Source of the DNA: Kiritimatiellia bacterium
GTDB taxonomy: Bacteria > Verrucomicrobiota > Kiritimatiellia > RFP12 > DVOR01
Length of the DNA stretch: 50,046 nt
Assembly (NCBI GenBank): GCA_900771325.1
Contig: CAAGNN010000048.1
Span: 1-50,046 of the forward strand
Reading direction: 5' to 3'
Shown: positions 32,832 to 39,673 of the stretch, piece after piece
Layout of the letters: each line of letters opens with the position of its first letter
Numbering within the stretch: position 1 is the stretch's first letter
Position numbers and translations under genes: made by a program
Notes under the pieces: model-generated
Told to the model about the DNA's origin: nothing
What the model saw: the letters and a program-made list of their open reading frames with translations, nothing else
Databases searched by the model: none

Positions 32832-33735
32832 ACGCACCCTCTGCTTCAGCTCCCCCGGGCGCTTACGCCTTCACCTGCGCCAACTCATTTGGCAAGGGGA
32901 AGGCGAAGGCGCGCGAGAAGCCTCAATCCCCATTGAAGATGTCGGGCTAATCATCATCGAATCCCCTCTCATCTCAATCAGCGCCGCGCTCCTCCAATCG
33001 CTGGCCGAAGCGCTCGTCGCCGTCGTCCTCTGCGATCGACAGTACCTCCCCGCCAGCGTCCTCCTCCCCCAAACCGCCCACACGCGCGTCGGTAAACTCC
33101 TACGCTTCCAACAGGCCCTCACCGAGGCCCAAAAGCGAAAACTCTGGCAGCTCATCATTACCGCCAAGATCCGCAACCAAGCCCACGTCCTTGCCCCCTA
33201 CGCCCCAGAGGCCGCTGAACACCTCCAATCCCTCGCCAAGCAAGTCAAACGCGGCGATGACCAAAACCGGGAAGCCCAAGCTGCGCGCCTCTACTTCGCC
33301 GCCTTCCCCAGTGGACCCACCTTCCACCGCGAACGCTTTGGCGATAAACTCAATGCCGCCCTCAACTACGGCTACGCCCTCCTGCGCGCCACCGTTGCCC
33401 GTGCCCTCGTGGCTTCGGGTCTCCTCCCGGCCATCGGCCTCCATCACACGAACCAATACAACCACTTCCCCCTGGCCGACGACCTAATGGAGCCCTATCG
33501 CCCCTTCGTCGATCAAATCGTTCTCGCCCACCTCGATGCCTTCACTTCCCCCCTCGATGCCCCCTCCCTCACCCCCGAAAACAAGCGCCTCCTCCTCCCC
33601 TTCCTCACGCAAGATGTCTGCTTTGGCCAGGCCAAGCGCCCCCTCTGGAACGCCCTCCTCCTCACCTCCGCCTCGCTTGCGCGCGCCATGCAAGGCCGCA
33701 CCGAAGAACTCCTCTTCCCCACACCAACCACATGA
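32824..33735 (+). CDS. cas1: CRISPR integrase Cas1 (type II)
   Basis: The 303-residue protein has the type II Cas1 pattern: an N-terminal beta domain with SIPIEDVGLIIIE, the catalytic Glu in GDDQNREAQAARLYF, then ALNYGYALLR, and the His/Asp-Glu sites in GLHHTNQYNHFPLADDLMEP. With Cas2 it integrates new spacers. The ATG overlaps the cas9 stop (ATGATTAA), indicating translational coupling. The length is normal for the family. Confidence 0.96.
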   Translation: MIKRTLCFSSPGRLRLHLRQLIWQGEGEGAREASIPIEDVGLIIIESPLISISAALLQSLAEALVAVVLCDRQYLPASVLLPQTAHTRVGKLLRFQQALTEAQKRKLWQLIITAKIRNQAHVLAPYAPEAAEHLQSLAKQVKRGDDQNREAQAARLYFAAFPSGPTFHRERFGDKLNAALNYGYALLRATVARALVASGLLPAIGLHHTNQYNHFPLADDLMEPYRPFVDQIVLAHLDAFTSPLDAPSLTPENKRLLLPFLTQDVCFGQAKRPLWNALLLTSASLARAMQGRTEELLFPTPTT

Positions 33736-34073
33736 GCGAACACTCTGCCCTTAACCAATACGACATCATGTGGTTGTTCGTCCTCTTCGACCTCCCCACT
33801 GAAACCAAACGCCAACGAAAACACGCCACGCAATTTCGGAAAGGCCTCCTCCTCGACGGCTTTTCGATGTTCCAATTCTCCGTCTACCTCCGCCACTGCG
33901 CCTCGCGCGAAAACGCTGCCGTCCACATCCAACGCGTCCGAAAAATGGTCCCACCGGAAGGGATGGTCTCCATCCTCGCAATCACCGACAAACAATTTGG
34001 CCAAATCGTCATCTGCTATGGCACCCAAGAAAAACCACCTCCTCCACCCCCGCTCCAACTCGAACTCTTCTGA
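33732..34073 (+). CDS. cas2: CRISPR-associated protein Cas2 (type II)
   Basis: The 113-residue protein has the type II Cas2 ferredoxin-like start WLFVLFDLPTETKRQRKHA, with the acidic FDLP motif, followed by FQFSVYLRHC and VSILAITDKQFGQI. A Pro-rich tail (KPPPPPPLQLELF) ends it. It bridges two Cas1 dimers in the integration complex. The ATGA overlap with cas1 shows coupling. It is the last gene of the cas operon; no csn2 or cas4 follows. Confidence 0.95.
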   Translation: MSEHSALNQYDIMWLFVLFDLPTETKRQRKHATQFRKGLLLDGFSMFQFSVYLRHCASRENAAVHIQRVRKMVPPEGMVSILAITDKQFGQIVICYGTQEKPPPPPPLQLELF

Positions 34074-34105
34074 TCTGCGCCACCCAAAACGCACCTCAAA
34101 ACGGC

Positions 34106-34145
34106 GCGCGTGGGGGCTCATTGTCACCAATGAGCCCCCACGCGC
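34106..34145. terminator. 18-bp perfect hairpin between cas2 and the CRISPR array
   Basis: Arms 34106-34123 and 34128-34145 are exact complements around a TCAC loop. T-rich sequence follows weakly on the plus strand and GTTTTGAG on the minus strand. It is placed where the cas operon and the oppositely transcribed array would collide, so a bidirectional terminator is likely. Confidence 0.75.
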
Positions 34146-34197
34146 TTCCCTCCCTTCTTGCTTATCCGATTATCAATAAAGCACTTACCGTGTCTCT

Positions 34198-35287
34198 ATT
34201 GTACCAAATCCCAAGAAGGGGTCTTTTTACAGCGCGGCTCCTTCACCTCCGCACAAGACGAAGATTGTACCAAATCCCAAGAAGGGGTCTTTTTACAGCA
34301 GAACTCCGGCGGCTAAGGCGCTTTATAAGATTGTACCAAATCCCAAGAAGGGGTCTTTTTACAGCAAGAAGTCGCCTTATTACAGCCGGATTTGATTGTA
34401 CCAAATCCCAAGAAGGGGTCTTTTTACAGCACGGGGGCACAACGATTGTTTGCCGCAACGATTGTACCAAATCCCAAGAAGGGGTCTTTTTACAGCTCAA
34501 CTTGTCGGCTTTTGCTGAAAATGTTATTGTACCAAATCCCAAGAAGGGGTCTTTTTACAGCTTGAAACTTGGCCGCCCGTCACGCGCGCGGATTGTACCA
34601 AATCCCAAGAAGGGGTCTTTTTACAGCCCGCGCCGCAAACGCCAAGCACGGCGAGCGATTGTACCAAATCCCAAGAAGGGGTCTTTTTACAGCGGCAACG
34701 GCGAGGCGAGCGCTAGGAGGTCTATTGTACCAAATCCCAAGAAGGGGTCTTTTTACAGCGGGTAAGTTGGCGGCGTTGCCGGCTGCGCTATTGTACCAAA
34801 TCCCAAGAAGGGGTCTTTTTACAGCCGGTCGACGAGGTCGAGCAGCTCGCGGCTTATTGTACCAAATCCCAAGAAGGGGTCTTTTTACAGCGGGAGTGCG
34901 AGAGCTTGGATGATTTGCGCGATTGTACCAAATCCCAAGAAGGGGTCTTTTTACAGCTCAGCGTCGCCTAGTTTGTTAAGGCTCACAATTGTACCAAATC
35001 CCAAGAAGGGGTCTTTTTACAGCTGGCCGTCCATCACGATAAGGCCCGGCGCGATTGTACCAAATCCCAAGAAGGGGTCTTTTTACAGCCGCAGGGCGGC
35101 CACGGTCTTGCGGTGGATTATTGTACCAAATCCCAAGAAGGGGTCTTTTTACAGCTTAATGCCGCGCACTATTATCGGGGGTGGTATTGTACCAAATCCC
35201 AAGAAGGGGTCTTTTTACAGCAGTTTGGCCGATCGGCTTGCTGAGGATGGCATTGTACCAAATCCCAAGAAGGGGTCTTTTTACAGC
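34198..35287 (-). CRISPR. CRISPR array: 17 identical 36-nt repeats, 16 spacers
   Basis: Repeats start at 34198, 34264, 34330, 34395, 34461, 34526, 34592, 34658, 34724, 34790, 34856, 34922, 34988, 35054, 35120, 35186 and 35252. All 17 copies are identical by eye. Spacers are 30 nt except two of 29 nt (34366-34394 and 34497-34525). On the minus strand the repeat begins GCTGTAAAAAGAC and ends GATTTGGTACAAT. The first 13 nt pair with the tracrRNA anti-repeat, fixing the crRNA sense as minus, opposite to the cas genes. The last nine nt (TGGTACAAT) are an extended -10 box, so each repeat can start a transcript inside the next spacer, as described for Neisseria II-C arrays. No degenerate end repeat and no clear leader are seen. 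Confidence 0.98.
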
Positions 35288-35355
35288 GGGCTAATGTGCG
35301 CGATGCGTCATCGTTCTGTGCACTGAGCGTAACACTGACGGCGAACGGCGGGATG

Positions 35356-35399
35356 AACCCGGGGCGGGTCGAAGGTCAACCTGGGGCGGATGCGAGGAA
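35356..35399. repeat. 22-bp-period array, GC family, two units
   Basis: Units start at 35356 and 35378 (AACCCGGGGCGGGTC and AACCTGGGGCGGATG cores), about 70 bases beyond the CRISPR array. Confidence 0.85.
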
Positions 35400-35436
35400 A
35401 GAGCGCAGCAGGGGGTGGGGTTGGGGGGTTGGAGCC

Positions 35437-35830
35437 AGGCGCTCGCTGACGCTCGCTGCGCGGCAAATATGCCGCGCCACAGAAGGCCGAAGGCGCTATG
35501 CCAACTCCGTTGATGGCAGGAGGAGAACTGGATGGAAGATAAGGAGACCCCGAGCCGGGCGAGGCGGAGGCCAGGCGCGGCCATTGGAGCGTCCGGGGGG
35601 GCCAGACGATCGCGGAATTCGAAGAGGCCTTTAAGGTTTTGCAGTGGCCGGTTCTGCCAGGCCACCCGCCCCAGGTCCAAGGTCAACCCGGGGCGGATGC
35701 AAGGTCAACCCGGGGCGAGTCGGGGGCGAACCCGGGGCGGCAGGAGGTGGGGTGCCAGGCGCTCGCTGACGCTCGCCGCGCGGTGTGCAAGAGGCTCACT
35801 ACGCTCGCGATGACAGATGACAGAGAGCCA
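35437..35830. repeat. Repeat-rich non-coding block after the CRISPR array
   Basis: The stretch 35288-35921 has no credible gene. CAGGCGCTCGCTGACGCTCG occurs at about 35437 and again at 35757. Four GC-family 22-bp units run from 35663 to 35750, and a heptad array (GATGACA, GATGACA, GAGAGCC) with a TACGCTCGC flank lies at about 35792-35830. Between these, 35560-35640 in one frame reads HWSVRGGQTIAEFEEAFKVL, which looks protein-like but has no start and runs into the repeats, so it may be a gene remnant. Confidence 0.7.
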
Positions 35831-35903
35831 AAGTGCCCGCAGGGCGCTTCGGCCGGGGTGGAGCGCACCGCGCTCCCGAGGGGCGTGGGGACGAGTAGCC
35901 CCC

Positions 35904-35938
35904 ATAGCTAACGGCTAAAGGCTAGCGGCTAACCGCTG
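35904..35938. repeat. Heptad array containing the stop codon of the DUF2851-type gene
   Basis: CTAACGG, CTAAAGG, CTAGCGG, CTAACCG, CTGC run with a 7-bp period. On the minus strand the array encodes the last residues and the TAG stop of the neighbouring gene. Confidence 0.85.
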
Positions 35939-37340
35939 CAACCAGGCAGGTGGCGCAGTGGACTTTGGGGTTGTGGCAGAAGTCGGTGTAGAGCTGGAGG
36001 AGGGCCTGCTGGCGGAGGCCCTCGGTGGGGAGATGGTCGAGGGAGCCGGTGAGGTGGAACCAGGCCTCGCGCATGGGCATCGAGACGGTCTCGCCGGGGA
36101 GGTCGGGCAGACGCTCGAGGGTGAGGCGGCCGAGGGCGAGACGGTAGGGGACGAAAAGGTTGGTGACGATGGCGTTGGCGCGGGCGCGGCCGATGGGGTT
36201 CTGGGGGATCTGGAGGGGCTCGCAGAGGGTTTCGGCGGCCTGGCAGAGGGCGTCGGGGAGGGCCTTGGGGGGGAGGTCGGCCAGACAGTCGAGGCTGTCG
36301 AGGAGGCCGACGAGGCCGGCGAGGCGGCGGAAGGGGTGGTTCTGGGGGCGCATCGCGCGCAGGTCCCAGGCGTAGGGGGCGAGGGGCGGCTGGAGGCTGC
36401 TCTGCCACCAGAGGTCCCAGAGGGCGCGGTTGTCCTGGGGGAGGAGGCCGGCGTGGCCAGCGAGGATGGCGAAGCGCTGGAGGGGCGGGAAGGGGAGGAG
36501 GCGGCGGAGGGGGACCTCGCGGGCGAGACGGCAGAAGGTCTCGGCGTTGCGACCGTAGCCCATCGCGCGCATCAGCCCGGCGTAGAGGACCTCGTGGGGC
36601 GGGTCGACGCGCAGGGCATCGGCGAGGAGGCGGGCCTTGTTCTGGAGACGGAAGCGGCCGGCCTGGAGGAGGAGGGCGTCGAGCGCGCCGGGGTTTGAGG
36701 CGAGGGCGAGGCAGCAGGGGCGCGCGTCGCCGGGCGCGTCGGCCTTGGCGTAGCGGTGGCGGGGGAGGAGGGAGAAGTCGAAGCCGGCGGCTTGGGGCAT
36801 CCAGGGGCGCAGGGCGAGGGTGGGCACGCCCGGGGGGAGGTGCTTGGCCGCGGGGCCCTCGAACCAGGTGACGTGCAGGATGAGGTTGGCGTAGGCGCTG
36901 TCGCCGGCGTGGCCGTGGAGGTCCCAGTCGGCCGGGCGGAGGTGGAGCTCGATGTCGCCGCGGCGGAGGAGGCCGCCCAGGGAGATGAGCGCGTCCTGGA
37001 AGTCGGGCCCGGGACCGGCGTTGTGGCGGCCGGGGGCGATGACCTCCACCGCCTCGCCCGAGGGGAGCGCGAGGGTTTTGGGGCGGTAGCGATTGCTCTG
37101 CCAGAGGGCCTGGAGGGCGGCTTCGTCAGGCGGCGCGCCCGGCTCGGGGCTCGCCTCGGCACAGGCAAGCAGCTTGGCGTAGGAGAAGCTGACAGCCGAC
37201 AGCTGACAGCTGACAGCGCTGGCGCTTGAGGTGGCTAGCCCGTCCGAACCGTCTGAGCCAGGCACGAGCGCCGCTGGGTTGGTGTCTATCCGTCGCGTGA
37301 GCGGCTGTTCGCTGTCCGCTGACGGCTGTCGGCTATCCAT
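35922..37340 (-). CDS. DUF2851-family protein with repeat-derived termini
   Basis: The 472-residue product matches DUF2851 proteins of unknown function in Bacteroidetes and PVC bacteria. Conserved blocks include EVIAPGRHNAGPGPDFQDAL, GDIELHLRPADWDLHGH, NLILHVTWFEG and a C-terminal FCHNPKVHCATC. The Gly-rich GPGPDF-x-DA with Asp/Glu/His residues suggests a nuclease- or hydrolase-like active site; this is inference. The start at 37340 is chosen because AAGGGGAG precedes it; an upstream in-frame start at 37514 would overlap corA. Residues 1-52 are largely encoded by heptad arrays (SAVSCQLSAVS), so the true domain may begin near SYAKLLACAEA. The last four residues and stop also lie in a heptad array. 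It follows corA by 44 bases. Confidence 0.8.
   Translation of the reverse strand: MDSRQPSADSEQPLTRRIDTNPAALVPGSDGSDGLATSSASAVSCQLSAVSFSYAKLLACAEASPEPGAPPDEAALQALWQSNRYRPKTLALPSGEAVEVIAPGRHNAGPGPDFQDALISLGGLLRRGDIELHLRPADWDLHGHAGDSAYANLILHVTWFEGPAAKHLPPGVPTLALRPWMPQAAGFDFSLLPRHRYAKADAPGDARPCCLALASNPGALDALLLQAGRFRLQNKARLLADALRVDPPHEVLYAGLMRAMGYGRNAETFCRLAREVPLRRLLPFPPLQRFAILAGHAGLLPQDNRALWDLWWQSSLQPPLAPYAWDLRAMRPQNHPFRRLAGLVGLLDSLDCLADLPPKALPDALCQAAETLCEPLQIPQNPIGRARANAIVTNLFVPYRLALGRLTLERLPDLPGETVSMPMREAWFHLTGSLDHLPTEGLRQQALLQLYTDFCHNPKVHCATCLVAAVSR
37184..37340. repeat. Two heptad arrays inside the 5' part of the DUF2851-type gene
   Basis: TGACAGC, CGACAGC, TGACAGC, TGACAGC (about 37189-37216) and CTGTTCG, CTGTCCG, CTGACGG, CTGTCGG (about 37307-37334) have a 7-bp period and are of complementary sequence type, so they could pair over about 100 bases. 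Confidence 0.8.
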
Positions 37341-37384
37341 CTTATCTCCCCTTGCCCCCACGGTTCCTCGCGGGTCGGCGTTGC

Positions 37385-38341
37385 TTAGAAGAACTTTCGG
37401 CGGGAGAAGAAGATGACGGTGATGGCCACGAGCAGAAGGGCGAGGGCCAAGACAATGCAGAAGCCCAGCGGCCCCCATTCGCCGCCGGCTTCGCCACTGG
37501 CAAAGGGCAGCCACACGTTCATCCCGAAGATGGAGGCGATGAGGGTGGGTACGGCCAGGACGATGGTCATCGACGTGAGGAACTTCATCACATTGTTGAG
37601 GTTATTGTTGATGATGGAAGCGAAGGCGTCGAGGGTGCCGGTGAGGATGTTGCTGTGGATGGAGGCCATCTCCAGGGCCTGCTGATACTCGATGCGCACG
37701 TCCTCGAGGACGTCGAGGTCATCTTCGTCGATGGCCAGCTGGCGGGAGGTGCGGATGCGGCCGAGGAGGATGTCGTCGGCCTTCAGCGAGGTGGTGAAGT
37801 AGACGAGGGACTTCTCGATGTTCAAGAGGCGCATCAAGCCCTCGTTGGAGATGGACTCGTGGAGGTCTTGCTCGACCATGTCGGCGCGCTGGCGGATGTC
37901 GCGCAGGTAGCGCAGATAGAGGATGGCCGCGTGCCAGAGGAGGTGGAAGGTGAAGCGGAACTTCTGCTCAGGCGGGCAGACGCGCCGGATCTGGTCCAGG
38001 AAGCTGGCGGCAATGGGCGTGGGGCGGTTGCAGACGGTGATGACGGCGTTGGAGGTGTGCACCACGCCCAGGGGCAGGGTGTTGAAGGGGTGGAGGTTCT
38101 CGTTGGGCTCGTGGTAGGGCACGTGGACGACGATGAGGACGGTGCCGTCGTCGTCGATGTCCATACGCGGCCGTTCGTCGCGGTCGAGGGGGTCGGAGAT
38201 AAACTCGCGCGAGACACCGGTGAGGGTCTGCACGCGGAGGATTTCCTCGGTGGTCGGGTCGGCTAAGTTGACCCAGCAGGGCCCGTCGGGGGTGACCACT
38301 TCGCGCAGGCTGCCATTGACCCACTGGTAGATTGAGAGCAT
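37385..38341 (-). CDS. corA: CorA-family magnesium/divalent cation transporter
   Basis: The 318-residue protein has the long cytoplasmic N-terminal domain of CorA (DPLDRDERPRMDIDDDGTVL, TLPLGVVHTSNAVITV) and two C-terminal membrane helices. The first is TSMTIVLAVPTLIASIFGMN, ending in the GMN selectivity motif (FGMNVWLPF), and the second is LGFCIVLALALLLVAITVIF. CorA pentamers take up Mg2+ (or Co2+/Zn2+ in some members) down the membrane potential, and the N-terminal sequence is of the Thermotoga-like branch. The end is a basic SRRKFF. It is 14 bases downstream of the kinase-like gene and probably in one minus-strand operon. Confidence 0.94.
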   Translation of the reverse strand: MLSIYQWVNGSLREVVTPDGPCWVNLADPTTEEILRVQTLTGVSREFISDPLDRDERPRMDIDDDGTVLIVVHVPYHEPNENLHPFNTLPLGVVHTSNAVITVCNRPTPIAASFLDQIRRVCPPEQKFRFTFHLLWHAAILYLRYLRDIRQRADMVEQDLHESISNEGLMRLLNIEKSLVYFTTSLKADDILLGRIRTSRQLAIDEDDLDVLEDVRIEYQQALEMASIHSNILTGTLDAFASIINNNLNNVMKFLTSMTIVLAVPTLIASIFGMNVWLPFASGEAGGEWGPLGFCIVLALALLLVAITVIFFSRRKFF

Positions 38342-38355
38342 TGCTTATCCCTCCT

Positions 38356-39129
38356 TTAACGCGCGGGCTGCTGAACGACCAGCGCGGCCTCGAAGTCTTT
38401 CATCTTCCGCTTCTGCAAGAACGAGTAGCCCTTGAGCATCCAGAGCTTGCGCAGGCGCAGGTGCCCCAGGAAGATGACCGTGCGGTTGTGCGGGAAGCCC
38501 CCGGGCACCGACGGAATCTGCTTGGTACGGGCGTCGTAGTAGTAGTGGAAGTAGTGCTTGTAGACAGACGAGAGGTCCGCCAACATCAGCAGCTTGCGCA
38601 GCCAGCGCGGCTGGAAGCGATGGAGCCCCACGCCCGATTGGAAGTCGATCAGCGCCGGCTTGTTCCCCGGCATCACCAGGACATTCTTGGCGTTGCGCGC
38701 GTCCAGATGCGTGACCCCGCGCCGGTGCAAGGCGCACATCAGCCGCTCCAGGTCCCGGAAGAAGCTCGCCGGCAGATAGGTTATCTCGCCCTGCAGCGTG
38801 CCGCGCACAATCGAGGTGTTGCGCTGGTTCAGATCCCCCAATGTCTCGCCCGGCAACAGCTCCATCCCAAAGGCATACGCATCGCTGCGGAAGACCCCCT
38901 GCGGCACGCCGCGGACCCCCTCCAGGCGCTTGAGCAGCGCATACTCGTGGCTCACCATCCACCGCCCCCAGGTCCAACGAATCCACCACGGGCTCTTGCG
39001 AAAGTCCTTAATCACCACCTCGTGCCCCTCCCACGCCAAGGCATAGACCCGCGCATTCCCCACGCGGCCCTTGCTCAAGCAACGCGCCGGGCCCTGTTCC
39101 CAATCCTGCCGAGTCGGTATCTTCGCCAT
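38356..39129 (-). CDS. Lipopolysaccharide kinase-like (Kdo/WaaP family) protein
   Basis: The 257-residue protein has an atypical kinase fold: Lys in EVVIKDFRKSPW, the catalytic loop THLDARNAKNVLV and the metal motif LIDFQSGV. These match the WaaP/KdkA/RIO-like family that phosphorylates lipid A core sugars on the inner face of the membrane. The C-terminal half, basic and rich in Tyr/Phe (YKHYFHYYYDARTKQ, LRLRKLWMLKGYSF), is typical of these membrane-associated kinases. The exact acceptor is unknown. Its place with corA suggests an envelope or magnesium-linked operon. The start at 39129 has GGAGAGAGG upstream. Confidence 0.8.
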   Translation of the reverse strand: MAKIPTRQDWEQGPARCLSKGRVGNARVYALAWEGHEVVIKDFRKSPWWIRWTWGRWMVSHEYALLKRLEGVRGVPQGVFRSDAYAFGMELLPGETLGDLNQRNTSIVRGTLQGEITYLPASFFRDLERLMCALHRRGVTHLDARNAKNVLVMPGNKPALIDFQSGVGLHRFQPRWLRKLLMLADLSSVYKHYFHYYYDARTKQIPSVPGGFPHNRTVIFLGHLRLRKLWMLKGYSFLQKRKMKDFEAALVVQQPAR

Positions 39130-39161
39130 TGTCGTGCCTCTCTCCTTGATGGTTGCGCGCT

Positions 39162-39170
39162 ATTCTAGCA
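39162..39170 (-). promoter_or_regulatory. Extended -10 promoter of the kinase-corA-DUF2851 operon
   Basis: On the minus strand TGCTAGAAT (39170-39162) is an extended -10. No -35 at proper distance is clear. The start would be about 25-30 bases before the first gene. Confidence 0.55.
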
Positions 39171-39227
39171 CAAGTGCCTCCGCCGCGCAGACGCAAGGCG
39201 CGGCGGCTCGCGATGCTCGCCAGCGGT

Positions 39228-39262
39228 CAGCCGTTAACTGTTAGCTGTTAGCGCGCGTGCCG
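39228..39262. repeat. Heptad array with shared flank
   Basis: GTTAACT, GTTAGCT, GTTAGCG with the flank GCGCGTGCCGCGACGG. The same array plus flank recurs at 41051-41085 and, inverted, at 6999-7055. Confidence 0.8.
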
Positions 39263-39303
39263 CGACGGAGGGGCTGGAGAAGCGATGGCGAGGGGCCTCC
39301 CTC

Positions 39304-39457
39304 CGGCCGCCCCGGGTCAAAGGCGAACCCGGGGCGGGTCGAGGGTCAACCCGGGGCTGGTCGGGGATCAACCCGGGGCGGGTCCACCTCGAACCCGGGG
39401 CGGGTCCACCTCGAACCCGGGGCGGGTCCACCTCGAACCCGGGGCGAGCGGCCTGGC
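39304..39457. repeat. 22-bp-period array, GC family, seven units
   Basis: Units start at 39304 (degenerate), 39326, 39348, 39370, 39392, 39414 and 39436. Three consecutive units from 39370 are identical, with linker CACCTCG, pointing to recent expansion. The array lies in the 540-base gap before the phosphofructokinase promoter; the rest of that gap (39458-39597) is low-complexity GC sequence with no gene. Confidence 0.9.
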
Positions 39458-39597
39458 GGAGCAGGCCGATGCACTACGCTTACCCTCCTCAACGCGCCCG
39501 GGCGCTCCTCGCGCGAGCGGAGCGAACTCCTCACGCGCCGGAGGCGCACTTCGCGCCCCGTTCACACGCGCGGTGAGCGGGGCGGGCGACCCCTAGT

Positions 39598-39626
39598 TTG
39601 ACCTTCCGTGGCAAAAGCCGTATAAT
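39598..39626 (+). promoter_or_regulatory. Phosphofructokinase promoter
   Basis: TTGACC (39598-39603), 17 bp, TATAAT (39621-39626). The predicted start is near 39633, about 40 bases before the ATG. Confidence 0.88.
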
Positions 39627-39673
39627 ACGGCCTCATCTTTTACGCCTTCTCTGGAAAGCTAGCGAGGAACCTT

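Noticed and set aside
34150..34197. CCCTTCTTG and ATTATCAAT in the left flank of the array as a degenerate repeat or second anti-repeat
   Set aside because: The match to the crRNA-sense repeat is on the opposite strand and only nine bases long without structure. The tracrRNA at 29054 explains the pairing fully.
35288..35345. A leader with promoter at the right end of the CRISPR array
   Set aside because: I see no AT-rich leader or promoter there on the minus strand. In-repeat promoters are enough to explain transcription.
37341..37514. Upstream start at 37514 for the DUF2851-type gene
   Set aside because: It would overlap the end of corA by 130 bases, while 37340 has a good ribosome-binding site.
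6862..39457. 22-bp arrays as degenerate CRISPRs
   Set aside because: The linkers are 7 nt, come from a small set and recur between loci; there are no unique spacers.
6802..39596. Open frames over the GC-family arrays giving peptides such as NPGRVEGQPGA
   Set aside because: They arise from the 22-bp units, are open in several frames, and have no ribosome-binding sites. Only in pbpC is the translation part of a real gene.
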